This document shows, piece by piece, positions 1 through 10,850 of a stretch of 64,000 nucleotides of DNA. Every line of letters begins with the position of its first letter. Within the stretch, counting starts at the first letter, position 1. A model generated the notes under the pieces. The model ran no database searches and was not told where the DNA came from. It saw nothing but the letters and a program-made list of their open reading frames with translations. The translations under genes were made by a program, and so were the position numbers. Origin of the DNA: Elmis aenea (taxonomy: Eukaryota; Arthropoda; Insecta; Coleoptera; Elmidae); contig OX393577.1 in assembly GCA_947652605.1 (NCBI GenBank), positions 31,313,466 to 31,377,465 of the forward strand, written 5' to 3'.

Positions 1-1041
1 AAGTTATTCTTGATTCTTAAGCAAACTATTTCGTAAAAATTACAATTGAAAATGTTCGAAATCTGTAAAAATTAATAATAAATTGTGTGTAATTTTACTA
101 TATGCAATAAATTGCAAATCTTATATCTATGAAAATAGTCAACATTTGGACAGCAGGTTATGTTATTAAGGGAAAGACCTCATTAAAAAAATATATATAT
201 ACAAAAAAAAACACCTATGCAATTACCGCACACAAAATGGTAGCGACAAATATATTTTTTATTGAACAATTACAACAGCATTTTAATGCATTACAACTAA
301 ATCCTTTAAAAATAGTTAACGTACATATCTAACAAACTATTTGCAAACAGATTTAAGAACTGAATGCCTCTTTTGAAACGCGAATGACTGTATTCACTTG
401 ACACGTTGCGTATATTTAGAATTGCTGAATTGGAATTTACGGTTGTGAAGGGATTACATTTTAACTAAGTACTTGTGAAGTTTACAAATTGCAGTTGGCT
501 AAATTAAATTTGTTCAGGATTTAAGTTCCTAAGACTGATATATGCTGTTTCCCGTTCAAATACTGTATACCAAGTTGACAGTTAAACAAGAAGTTACCAT
601 ACGACTATACGGTCACGAATGCTACAAACTTTGAATTGAAATTACTTTTTTTTCTCTTTCATTTGATAAGTGGTTGTTTGAACTTAAGCGTTCTTTATTT
701 CCTTCTCAACTTCAATTAAGTTAACACTTCCATACTTCGCAGTTTTCAAAGAACTTCTTAATCAAAAACTGGTGGGTATTGAGGATACGTTTCTCAGAAC
801 TGTGTGTTACCAACTAATTGTAACACGAGTTGTAACCTTTGCAGACGTTTAGTTATAAAATAATTTTGTAATCAAAGCTTTTCTCAAAAGCGGAAAGTTA
901 TATAAAAGTCGCCAATAGTAATCATATCAAACAATGACTTTGTGATTGTAAATTTCATTCATCTTGCCTGCTTTCTCATGTAACCAAAACGATGAAAGTA
1001 TTCTTTTATAACGTTAAAATTCAACAATAATTATATGCAAT
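1..1041. other. AT-rich intergenic DNA, nothing recognised
   Basis: No frame here shows a coding signature, and the short ORFs have biased K/N/I/Y composition as expected from AT-rich DNA. No inverted terminal repeats or tandem arrays were noticed before the element that starts at 1050. Confidence 0.5.
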
Positions 1042-1049
1042 GTTTTAAA

Positions 1050-1447
1050 CAGGGCTTCGAACCGGAACTGAACCGAAAACCGAAAACCGAAAACCGGAAA
1101 AAACCGTTATTTTTGTCGGAACGAAAACCGGAACGGAACCGAAAAAAAATATCGGTTTATTACGGTTCGGTACATGTTCAACAAACTCGCGCGTTTTTTT
1201 TATATATGTTTCGTTAAATAAATTATATTATCATCATATGTTAAATACTTCTATTTTTAATTATTATACCTTATTATAGCAAAAAAAACATTAAAAAAAA
1301 ATAAAAAGTAATCACTCGGAGCTGAACCGAAAACCGAAAAAAAACGTTATTTTTTCCGGAACAAAAACCGAAACCGAACCGATATATATTTTTTTAATTG
1401 AACCGGAACGAAAACCGAAACGAAAAAAATTACGGTTCGAAGCCCTG
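1050..1447. mobile_element. hAT-like MITE with CCGAAAAC subterminal repeats
   Basis: A 398-bp non-autonomous element. It opens with CAGGGCTTCGAACCG and closes with its exact inverse CGGTTCGAAGCCCTG. The subterminal regions are packed with CCGAAAACCG/CCGGAAC repeats on both sides and the centre is plain AT. The flanks are gttttaaa on the left and gcttttaaa on the right, which reads as an 8-bp target duplication disturbed by one inserted base. CAGGG termini with 8-bp duplications are typical of hAT transposons. There is no transposase ORF; the 60-codon ORF across it is a product of the repeats. Confidence 0.75.
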
Positions 1448-2323
1448 GCTTTTAAATAAGCAAAGTACACTAAAAAATAATACTCCTAATATTAATAATT
1501 CATTAAAAAAATAATAATCTTATTTCTTAACGCTATCCCAAATTCTACCTTAAACGACGGATTAATACTAAGCGATATCTCTAGGAACCATAAAATAACT
1601 TAAATAAGCAAACAAAATACATTTAAGCCTATAAAAACAGTACAACGCAATTTTTTTACGTTTTTACATCAAAGGTAATGTAAGATAATTAATCTTACAT
1701 TATGTGCCAAAATTATTATCAAAAATGTTTTTCCCAAGATTTTATAGACTTTTTACCTTCACCATACGTATAGTGTATAGTATGAAGAAAGTAGGTATGT
1801 ATTGTGATCGCGAAAATTTTCCAATTCCAGATTTCGACGGATATACTCGTTTTGAGGTCCCCTGGATACGTTTCGACTATCTTCGCGATGACGTTCGTGT
1901 GTGTGCGTGTGTGTGCCAGACTTAAAAATTTACATTTTTAACATGATTTATTGATAGCGCCTTCAAAAGTGCGTCCATATATTTGATTATTTTCAAATAA
2001 TAATTTATTTACAGGCTGTTTAAGTTGAAACGACAATCATATATTACATAAAAACGGTGATAAATGAAAAACATCTTTTTATGTAGGATTGTAGTCTATG
2101 TTAAGGTCTATAAAAAACCTTAATAACTTTTATTGGAAAAATTTAAAATTACCATATTATTTAAAAATTTCAACAATTTTTTTTAAACTTTAGTATGTTA
2201 GAGAGTTTATTTTTGTTAGTGAAATGCAGTTTGTCTTAAATCACTTAAATTTCTGTAAAAAAAATACTTTTTTAAGAACGCTGTGGTTATTCATATTCAT
2301 AAACCTTCACATGAAACGTCATT

Positions 2324-2362
2324 TTGACAGACGTCATTTACGTCATGTTGACAGACGTCATT
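2324..2362. repeat. Two direct copies of a 15-bp ACGTCA-containing unit
   Basis: TTGACAGACGTCATT occurs twice, 24 bases apart, with another ACGTCAT between the copies and an AACGTCATT just upstream. The ACGTCA core resembles a half CRE/bZIP site. The repeat is visible; any regulatory role is a guess. Confidence 0.5.
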
Positions 2363-3082
2363 AACAAAAATGAGGTTAGGGCGCTTGTAGCGGCCTTTTA
2401 AACTTTTTATACCCCTTAATACACAAACACACATACGGACATAAATACAATATTTATGGCCATAGCCACACCAATTTATTTGTTTCATATTGCGCGCTAT
2501 AAATTTAATTTAAGAATACTTATCTACACGCTTAAAAATTAGGTTAACTGGATAATTTGAAAACATGAACTGTAAAAAAAATAGAAAATATGATAATCAA
2601 ATTCAATTTTTTTATTTTTAGTTGTAGTGTTTAAAATTTGATTACCTTCAAAAATATTTTAGTAATTTTTCACGATTTTAATCGACTTAATTAATTTAAT
2701 GATAAGTCTTAGGTTACAGAAATAATTTGACTATAATTTTTGTTATCAGATTACTTCGACAAACTTACAAATTTTAAAATAATAATATTTAAATAATAAT
2801 ATTTACAAAAAATACTATCACCTTTATCTGTTACATAAAACGGAAGTTTTAGAGTTATAGTCAGCAATTTAATAAACGCAAATATGATAACTTAAAAATC
2901 CGATTTTTTACGGAAATTTGTAGACTGATAAGTTATTTTTTTGTAATATAGTTTATACTTAATAAAGCTTTATTATAACACTCTAATATTTAAAGTTTTC
3001 AAATTTTATAGCAACCTTTATTGCGAACTCCATTAGTGGTGTTGCATACGTAATTCGACAATATTTCCTAGTGTAAAAAAAC

Positions 3083-3337
3083 TTAGGAAAGCGGTCTTAA
3101 TAAAAGGTTTAAAAAAAAAGTCTTGTCAAAATTTGAGAATAATAAAAGCTTTTGTTTGCATACTTCTTTATAATAATTTATAGCTCTTCTACAGCGTGCT
3201 ATTTCTTCTGCTTTTATCGTCGTTATGGAAACACGAGCCAAAATATAACGTGTATGTTGAGATGAAGGGTCATTGTTGAAAGATCCAAGAGGATTTTCAA
3301 AAACTTTGAATCTAAAAATGTAGACAAAACAAATCAA
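3083..3337 (-). CDS. Candidate exon or small ORF, unrecognised
   Basis: An 84-codon minus-strand ORF whose middle part has unusually protein-like composition for this AT-rich window, including the stretches RYILARVSITTIKAEE and ARCRRAINYYKEV. The reading enters through a good acceptor on the minus strand (pyrimidine-rich ...ACATTTTTAG, then ATTC), so it could be an exon of a minus-strand gene instead of a free ORF. The last 25 or so codons turn to F/L-rich AT-type sequence, so a real exon would probably end near GTATGC at about 3164. I do not recognise the protein. The alternative is an old transposon remnant. Confidence 0.2.
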   Translation of the reverse strand: MICFVYIFRFKVFENPLGSFNNDPSSQHTRYILARVSITTIKAEEIARCRRAINYYKEVCKQKLLLFSNFDKTFFLNLLLRPLS

Positions 3338-4880
3338 AAGTCGTGTTTATTGTTACGCTTGAGCTACCCAAGGAGGATATAATCTTGAGATTTAATAATG
3401 TCACTGTCAGAAACAGATTAAAGGCCGAGATAGATTCGGTTTTCTATTTTAAACGTCGCCCGCAGTAAATTTAATAATACAACAAAAGTCTGATATTTTA
3501 TGATTTTCTCTCATAAATTTTCTTCCGAAAAAGCGTTTTAAGTCGCAGTCTATAGAAAGTAATATAAATGTAAATTAGATATTGCCTATTTATTATTATT
3601 CAACAAAATAACCGTTGATAGCGCACAACTCGTGGATAAAAATCGTATCCAATATTGTAAACATTTTTCATTAAAATTTATTTTTTACATTTTTAGGAGC
3701 TTCGCCTAATCTTTTCTAGTTATTTTACAAGCTTCTTACTGTTTTAAGACAGATTCGTTGAAGAATGTGTTGGCATTTTTTAAAAATTTTATCTTGCATT
3801 AAAAGTAATAAAAAGTCTTAACAATGTAGAATAGGTAATTGTTATAATTATAACCGAATGTTTCTTTGAACATTTTTTTATAGTAAAGACGCAAGCATTG
3901 TGATATTAAATTAAAATATAATTGCAACAAAAATTATTAAAAAATAATTTGTTATTAACCATAGTTCACCAACCCAATTCACCCAATCCAAAGATACCAA
4001 GGTCGTACTTGAAAAAATCAAAAGTTGTTTACCTTTATTTTTTTTACATATACATACATATAACTGCCAAATGAAATGTCAATTGTTACATGTTTTTAAT
4101 GCAGTTATGTGAAATGTAAACTTTGTTAGATAAATTTTAACTTAAGTAAAAGTATTAAGATACTTTTGTACAATGCAATAAGTAAGAATTAATTAGGTAC
4201 ATTAGCAATGAATTTGGCTGACAAAAAATTTGTTTTTCTCGTTTGTTCAAAGTTCAAATGTTTAAAGCTAAACTCACTTTTCGTTTCGTTTCATTTAAAA
4301 CAAGTTCACATTTGTATTCGTCTTACCTTGACATTGAACGTAATTCCATGGTGGAACGCTTCTTCCGGATGCAAGGGTATCCTAGTATCGTAATCATCAT
4401 TTTGAACCAAATCGTACTGCTTTTTTGAGGGCATTGTACCCAATTTACATAACTAACATGTTATATTCACGTTTTCACTTTCATATTACAAAACGTCTGC
4501 TATTATTATTAATTACTACTGTTATTATTATTATTATGATTAAGTCTTTTTACCGCGTGAAGAAGTTTGGCATGAATTTTATGTAAATAAATAAGAACTG
4601 TAAATGTTAAAAACTACCGTTTTTACAAAATTATTGTGTTTATCTTAATACTTAGTAATACTGTTGTTTATCTTTTGACACTTAATAGATTTTGGCGAGC
4701 AAAAAATCAGTAATAATATTATTTTTTGGCATTCACTCGTACTGAAATTTCAGTTTTAATTAGTTCCACCAATTTTATTATTCTGTTTCGCACTCTGTTA
4801 ATAAGTTATTCTACGTATGAGCAATTACGTTGTAACGACAAATTGTTATCGTTCATCGGCGTGTATCCGTTTTAAACGAA

Positions 4881-5036
4881 CTAGACTTTTTGAATGAAAC
4901 ATTTTGTGTTAAGGACCGGATTTTCTATTACAAGCAGTCTTTGTGTATTTATCATCTGAACGCCTTCCGTTGGAAGGGAATATGAATCACACGTCACAAC
5001 TCCATCGTGGTAGTGGGCCCTGATGACCGGCTGCAC
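4881..5036 (-). CDS. Candidate minus-strand (terminal) exon, unrecognised
   Basis: On the minus strand a strong acceptor (TTTGTTTTCCAG) is followed by a GC-richer open segment. In the frame starting at the first base it stays open for 51 codons to TAG at 4883-4881, starting V-Q-P-V-I-R-A-H-Y-H and containing DSYSLPTEGVQMINTQR. In the frame that a phase-1 donor would impose, such as the one at 15816, it reads 15 more codons to TGA at 4989-4987. The correct frame cannot be decided here. Candidate AATAAA signals occur a little downstream on the minus strand, around 4775. No family is recognised. Confidence 0.22.
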   Translation of the reverse strand: MQPVIRAHYHDGVVTCDSYSLPTEGVQMINTQRLLVIENPVLNTKCFIQKV

Positions 5037-5550
5037 CTGGAAAACAAAGAATAACGATATATCACCGTGTTAAAAAATAAATCATCTCGACAAGTTTGTA
5101 TTCAGGGTGAATACGTTTGCTTGTCACATACCTATAACCTTTTTATTTTAAACAAACTCAAATGAATATTATATATTTGTAAATCGCTTAGTATTTTCCA
5201 TTAAGATAATAATGTCCGAAACAAATTACCAGCGATATTCAACTTCTTTGTAAACGACTGTGTACCGTTTTCTTATTCTTGTAGAGAAATTTATGCTACG
5301 TGTAAGTCATAGATGTATAAAAAATATCCTTATCCGACAAGATTTTGTAAAATATTCAATTGAATATAATTTGACTATTATAAAAATGTTGATGCACTTT
5401 TTACCTAAAACTTGCAGTTTCAATGATTGTGCTAAACAGTTTTTTTTTTCTGTATATAGTTCGATTCAGAATGAACTTTCTTATTAGAATCAAGAAAAAA
5501 AATCTTCATAAATTATATGATAACCGATTTTTCGCCTAACTTATTTGTTA

Positions 5551-6066
5551 CAGAGGGTAAGTCAAAAGTATGCAACATATGAAAAAGCTTTTTTTATCGA
5601 TTTCTCAAAAATATTGATTCTTAATATCTCAATAAAATAGCTAAAATCTACAGCCATGAATTTTTATTGAACTTTTTTTGTCCTAAATGTATTTTTAGGC
5701 CATGTAGGGGAAAGTACCCATGAATGGGACAGTCCTTGGATGGGACATTCTTAATAAACTATAGTTAAACACAAATCTTTATGTACGTGCATAGATGGTA
5801 AATCGCGTACCTAATGTACAACCACATTTCGAAGTTCTCATGTTGTATACAACACGATTGTATTACATACATTAGGTACGCGATTTACCATCTATGCACG
5901 TACATAAAGATTTGTGTTTAACTATAGTTTACTAAGAATGTCCCATCCAAGGACTGTCCCATTCATGGGTACTTTCCCCTACCAACTTTTATCACGAATT
6001 AAATTTTATGAGAATTTGATCATAAAAAAACGTTTCTATTTGTTGCAAGCTTTTTAAATTGTTTCG
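5551..6066. mobile_element. TA-flanked MITE of the 'TCTGCAACAAATGGAAA' family, hosting a second element
   Basis: The outer ends are imperfect inverted copies (CAGAGGGTAAGTCAAAAGT... and ...AAGCTTTTTAAATTGTTTCG) flanked by TA. Related copies lie at 18517-19068, 45867-46047 and 62266-62976, where the outer motif reads TTCAAAAAGTCTGCAACAAA. The element is split by the perfect palindromic element at 5707-5979. Confidence 0.6.
5707..5979. mobile_element. Near-perfect fold-back MITE, TA target duplication
   Basis: A 273-bp palindrome. The left arm starts GGGGAAAGTACCCATGAATG and the right arm ends with its exact inverse. The arms run about 110 bp with almost no mismatches around a loop of about 50 bp. 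TA sits on both sides (5705-5706 and 5980-5981), as for Tc1/mariner-type insertions. The near identity of the arms implies a recent insertion or gene-conversion upkeep. It sits inside the older element 5551-6066. Confidence 0.85.
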
Positions 6067-6093
6067 TATATTAAATTATAAGTATATAATATA

Positions 6094-6516
6094 CAGGGTG
6101 TCACACTAAAAACGCCGCAAGCTGTAACTCCGTTGTTTGTGGTCCGATTTTGGTGAACAAAAAAATAAATGAAATGGCTCCTCAAATACTATAAACTGAA
6201 TTGGATTTCAATTTTTTTCAAGTTGAACTTAAATGTCAAACGATAGTCAATTTTTTTTCCAAATGTCACCATCTATTTTTTTTTACTAAATCTGGTAGAC
6301 ATTTTTTTTCTGAATTCAATGATGTAATCATAAGTTAATTTTAGTGTAAAACTAATAAGAAATAAAAAATAAAAGTTATCTTAAATAGGTTAGGTTAGGT
6401 TTAACAAAATTTTCAAGCGTGCCATGCAAAACAAAAAAAAATCCTAATCAACAAATGTCATTTAAATACCACAAACAACAGAGTTACAGCTTGCGGCGTT
6501 TTTTGTGTGACACCCG
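6094..6516. mobile_element. Inverted-repeat MITE carrying three TTAGG units
   Basis: The termini are CAGGGTGTCACACTAAAAAC and the inverse GTTTTTTGTGTGACACCCG, both flanked by TA. The arms continue with ACGCCGCAAGCTGTAACTC and its inverse. Near 6385-6401 there are three contiguous GGTTA units, the insect telomere repeat, inside the element. There is no ORF with a transposase signature. Confidence 0.8.
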
Positions 6517-6714
6517 TATACATATACATATAATAAAATACCTATACTCCAAATTTCAAAGATTTGACCAAAGGTCTTCGTTAAATGTTAAAGAAAATTT
6601 GACTACATGTATTTATTTTTGTGTACTTAAATAATATGGTGTGACTCTACAATACCTATATAAAAAACCGGCATGCAGTTCTTATTGACCACATGCGTGC
6701 CCACCCCTGGTATA

Positions 6715-8196
6715 CAAGGTGTCCCAAATTACATATCCAGCATCCCTCGCTTATTATAAGAGATACAGGTTTGTTTGAATTAGATGAATTATTCCTTAGT
6801 ATGAGAGAAGCTACAATCAATTTTTAAAAGTACAAAATTCCTCGTCTTTCAGATGTTATAGCAAAAAATATGAAAAATGTCGAATCTATTTTTTATCTCA
6901 TAACTTTTTTGTCTTAATCGTTAGAAGAATTTCATTTGTACCTTCTGAATGTAGGTACTTTTTTTATTTAGAATCTAACTATTATCTTAGATTTTTTTAT
7001 CACTTTTAATTTTTGAGATATTACCCCTAACTTGATAGTTAAATGTAATTTTTTTTTCCTCTTTTAAATGTGATATTATTTGCTATATCTATTTTTATAA
7101 ATAAGTCGCAAAATAAAAACAAACGTATTTTACCAATCACTTATCAAGCTATCTACGAAAATAAAAACAAAAAACAACGAATTAAATGTCAAATGACAGT
7201 TACCATTTGTCTGCGGTATCGTTTATTGGAATTTTATAGTATTGTTGTGCAATTCGATAGTCTTTGTAGCAAATTTGTTACCATATTATAGGCAATTATG
7301 GGCACATTAACTACTAATAAAAAATTTAACATGTTGAGATGCTACATTGTTTGCTATAGAAACTGTGTAAAAACAGATAACTGTAATTCTTCATTAATTT
7401 GTTTTGGATTGTTGGTTGGTTCCTCGAAGAAATCATATTCTTCTAAATTTATTTGCAAATTCCTGTAATTACGCGCACTTCAGTGATTTCTCCCGGGATA
7501 CAGTATATTCGCTCAGCTTCTACACAGTTTTTATGGCAAAGAATGTAGCATTACAACCTGTCAAATTTTCCGTTACTTTTAAATGTAGCCTAGCCTTAAT
7601 TATAACAGTTACTACAAAGACTATTGAATTACACAATACTATAAAAATGATAAGCAGACAATTGATATTGATACTGTCATTTGACATTTAGTTAGCTGTT
7701 TTTTGTTTTTATTTTCATACATAGCTTGATAAGTGATTGATAAAAATGATTTTTCTTAATTTTGTGACTTATTTATAAAAATAGATATAGCAAGTAATAT
7801 CTCATTAAAAAGAGAAAAAAAAAAACACATTTAACTATACCATAGCCAACTGCGCGGCCCATAAGAAAAAATGAAGTTAGGGGTAATTATCTCAAAAATG
7901 GTAAGTGATAAAAAAATCTAAACTAACAGTTAGGTACATTCTCCATTAACAAGTACCTCAAGAAAGTACTAAAAAAAACTGATCTAATGATTAAAACGAA
8001 AAAGTTATTAGAGAAAAAAGAAATTGAACAATTTCATATGTTTTGCTATAACATCTGAAGTACGAGGAAATTTGGACTTTTAAAAATTGATTGTGACCTC
8101 TCTTATACTAAGGAATAATTCATCCAATTTAAGCAAACCTGTATCTCCTATAATAAGCTAGATCTCCATGCTGGAAATGTAATCTGGGACACCCCG
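6715..8196. mobile_element. Large (1.48 kb) imperfect palindromic element, TA flanked
   Basis: The ends are CAAGGTGTCCCAAATTACAT and the inverse ATGTAATCTGGGACACCCCG, with TA outside both. Matching blocks can be followed inward from both sides: CTTATTATAAGAGATACAGG against its inverse near 8150, ATTCCTTAGTATGAGAGA against 8097-8115, AAGCTATCTACGAAAATAAA against 7709-7735, and GTCTGCGGTATCG against about 7655-7665. The inversion therefore reaches close to the centre at about 7440. The arms have diverged by substitutions and small indels. ORFs at 7070-7291 and 7404-7691 are AT-rich readings of the arms, not genes. Confidence 0.75.
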
Positions 8197-8199
8197 TAT

Positions 8200-8990
8200 A
8201 GTAGATAAAAATCTAGTGTAATGGTAAAAAGTTGACCATTGCTGATTTCAATTATGAATCGTATTAATAAGCTTTGTATATCATATTCTATAGGGCTTGT
8301 AGGTTTTTAAAAACTCCTAATCGTAATAGGGATGTGACGTAAAAACTGAATCACCCGGTATATTATGTATAATCTAGTTGGGAAACATATTCTGGTTGCT
8401 AGTCATAGTACACGGAATAAGTTTATCTGTCACGTTTTGTTTGCAACATGAAACTGTATATACGTTGCACTTTGTACAGCCAGTTGGTTCGGTAGGACTA
8501 AAGTTTCTCATGGAATAAGTCTACCTTTTAGACCGTTTTTAACGGCATGATCTACGAATCTAAAAAAAATTGGATTATAGATACTTACTTCTGTAACAAG
8601 CGTATTTTTTTTAACATAATTCTCAACGACCAAATCTACGTTTTGAATTTTAAAAATAATTATTATTTGAGATAACTCGCTCCACCAACTATAAATATTA
8701 ATCCTTTAATCCTTTGTTCCGTTTTAATTTGTAAAGCATATGGATAACATTTAAATAGTCTCGAAAAGCATAGCTCTAGGTAGAAAAAATTCAAAGCAAG
8801 ATTTCAAAGGAAATATTCTCTATAAAATGATAAGTACGTCTTCACAAAAAAATAAACTAATGATAATGTTTTTACAACTGGGAAACCGTCTTTTATAAAA
8901 CTATACCGTAAATCTGTTTTTTTTTTTAATAAAACGTTTCTGTGACAGTGGTCAGCAATATCTGAACAATCTTTTATATATCTGGCGAAT
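8200..8990. other. AT-rich intergenic DNA
   Basis: No coding frame was found. A lone TIR-like fragment (AATCACCCGGTATATTA, about 8350) resembles the ends of TA-flanked MITEs seen elsewhere in the window, without a visible partner. Confidence 0.4.
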
Positions 8991-8998
8991 TAATACAG

Positions 8999-9136
8999 AT
9001 GTATGAAAGATATCATTTCGAACCAATCTCGCCAGTTCTAGGTGAGCTCGTGGATCAATGCTACGAGATGGTAAGTAAAACGAAACACGTTTCGCCCGAG
9101 ATTATTATAAAAGTAGTCTCTGCCTTAGAAATGTAA
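8999..9136 (+). CDS. Candidate 45-codon ORF or 72-nt exon, unrecognised
   Basis: A plus-strand ORF from ATG to TAA with balanced composition, beginning MYERYHFEPISPVLGELVDQ. It is preceded by an acceptor-like ...TTAATACAG directly before the ATG and contains a consensus donor GTAAGTAAAA at 9071. It could therefore be a 72-nt in-phase exon (8999-9070, 24 codons) or a free small ORF. The composition stands out from the surrounding AT-rich DNA. The family is not recognised, and chance or transposon origin is possible. Confidence 0.22.
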   Translation: MYERYHFEPISPVLGELVDQCYEMVSKTKHVSPEIIIKVVSALEM

Positions 9137-9139
9137 ATA

Positions 9140-10670
9140 GAAATTTACAATACAACGTCGGATAAGCCTTCAACTGTACAGACTAAAAATTTCATTTCAA
9201 TTACACGAACATGAATAATAAGTGGATCCAAACGTATTCTATGAGTATGAAATTAGATTTTATGAAGGAAAATTTGGATTTACCTAATTCCAACTATGTT
9301 AAACGAAATTCTATGATACAATTTATGTATTGAGGAGACATTTAAAAAAGTTAAAAGTGCAATTTTTTAAGTAAATATATTGAAATGTTATATTAAGATA
9401 ATAAATATACAATTAATCATTAAATGTGTTTCTTCAAAATAAAAGTGTATGTATGACGAGTTGTGAACATAGTCTACGTTAAAATTTTCCCACTAAACAA
9501 TCAACATGCTGACTCCTATATGACTCATTCCAACCCCAAAAACATAAACGTTTTTTTCAATACACGTAAAAAACCATTGTTGATTCATTAAAAAATCCGA
9601 TATCCAGGTGTACATTAACTACACACCTGCACATAGCTTTTGTGTTAACCATTATTACCTACTTCGCAGGCAAGAATGACGTACGTATCTCTTTTCTGCA
9701 AGAATTACGTTTGAGAAATATTCCATTATCTATAAGGCGCGTATATTTACATAATTATGTATGTGCAGTTATTTTCTGAACATCAACAATACAATTCATT
9801 ACAGCTGCTTTTGAAAGTTCATTGCGTTAATTATATCTTTGTTACTGCATTAATAAGAACCGACGGCGTTTGAATCATAAAACTGCAGTTAGGTCAGTTT
9901 GTTCGATTCAATTCACGACAAAGAACCAATGTGGTTTTACAGTAATTTATTCTTTGTTTCCGTTGATCGTTTTTTATTACATGTTTGATTGGCTACGCTT
10001 CAGTTGCTTGCATTTATTGTGTGTTAGCAAACTTGACTGCGTTAATTAGTTTAGTCGAAACAATTGTTCAGTCGTTTCCGCGAAACAGCTACAAAACGTT
10101 CTTAAAACAAAAATTGAATGTAACGGCACATTGGACAATAATTAACGCACCAAATATTAAAACAGGTAATAGGCAAAAATGTTCTCTTATGCTAAATAAA
10201 AAATGTTTCTATAGGAATCATTAAAATATTTATAACACTCTTCATATATAGAGGTATTAAGTATTAAAAAGCGTGTTTCACTTAATTTTGAAGAAAGAGC
10301 GAATCCCATTTGCTCATTTTTTACTAGATTTTTTGTAGCCTCACATTTATTTTGATTGCCAAATTATGTAACAATAAACAAAATAATAGGTGTATCGTCA
10401 GCAACTTCACAAAATAACTGTTACCGTTGCTTTGACAAACAGTTTTTACATGTATATACGTTCTGACATAATAGTGGCACTGGGATAAATATTTTTAAAG
10501 AACTGTTCGCAGTTAACTAGCGTTTTACCTGCAGAAAATTAGAAAACAAGCAAAAAATGAGCTAATAGTTGATCTATTAATACCCCTAATTTAAATATTA
10601 ACAAAATCAAAGGTTCGTTAATCTTTTTGTGTTCGCAGTCTTGAACGAAATCATCGGTTCATGGTCACTA
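9140..10670. other. AT-rich intergenic DNA, nothing recognised
   Basis: Only compositionally biased ORFs are present (for example 9985-10224). No terminal repeats, tandem arrays or splice-bounded open segments were noticed. Confidence 0.4.
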
Positions 10671-10678
10671 GTCCCTTG

Positions 10679-10686
10679 TATAAAAG
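10679..10686 (+). promoter_or_regulatory. TATA-box candidate
   Basis: TATAAAAG lies in a locally GC-richer context, followed by GACCGGTCATGC. It is 73 bp upstream of the signal-peptide-like ORF at 10752, a spacing that would fit a TATA promoter with a short 5' UTR. No clear initiator was identified. Confidence 0.35.
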
Positions 10687-10751
10687 TGACCGGTCATGCT
10701 TAGCTGCTCTTTGTTATTACCACGTGTTACTGTTTGAAAGCAATCACTGGT

Positions 10752-10850
10752 ATGGTTGCGTTATGCAGTTGTGCACTCAGATTTTTCCTTGCTGCATTAT
10801 TCACTTTAAATGTACAAGCTTCGTTAGATAATATTGTTCCGCAAACTTGA
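10752..10850 (+). CDS. Candidate small secreted peptide or signal-peptide exon
   Basis: A 32-codon ORF from ATG 10752 to TGA 10848-10850. It starts MVALCSCALRFFLAALFTLN and continues VQAS. That is a short n-region ending in Arg, a hydrophobic core of about 11 residues and a plausible A-x-A-like cleavage site near residue 23-24. Only about eight residues would follow cleavage, so this is either a tiny secreted peptide or the first exon of a larger secreted protein. No good splice donor is visible before the TGA. A TATA box lies 73 bp upstream. The protein family is not recognised. Confidence 0.3.
   Translation: MVALCSCALRFFLAALFTLNVQASLDNIVPQT

Larger units (their letters stand above)
1456..4880. 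other. Mostly AT-rich non-coding DNA with minor repeats
   Basis: It holds a short GT-rich microsatellite at about 1897-1917, a small direct repeat at 2324-2362 and one candidate exon at about 3083-3337, each listed separately. Otherwise there are only homopolymer-rich stretches and no recognisable gene. Confidence 0.45.

Noticed and set aside
1035..1217. 60-codon ORF rich in E/P/N/R/K
   Set aside because: Arises from the CCGAAAACCG subterminal repeats of the hAT MITE at 1050-1447.
1897..1917. GT-rich microsatellite, also one at about 42515-42530 and a TA run near 53949-53965
   Set aside because: Short simple repeats of ordinary length; no further meaning seen.
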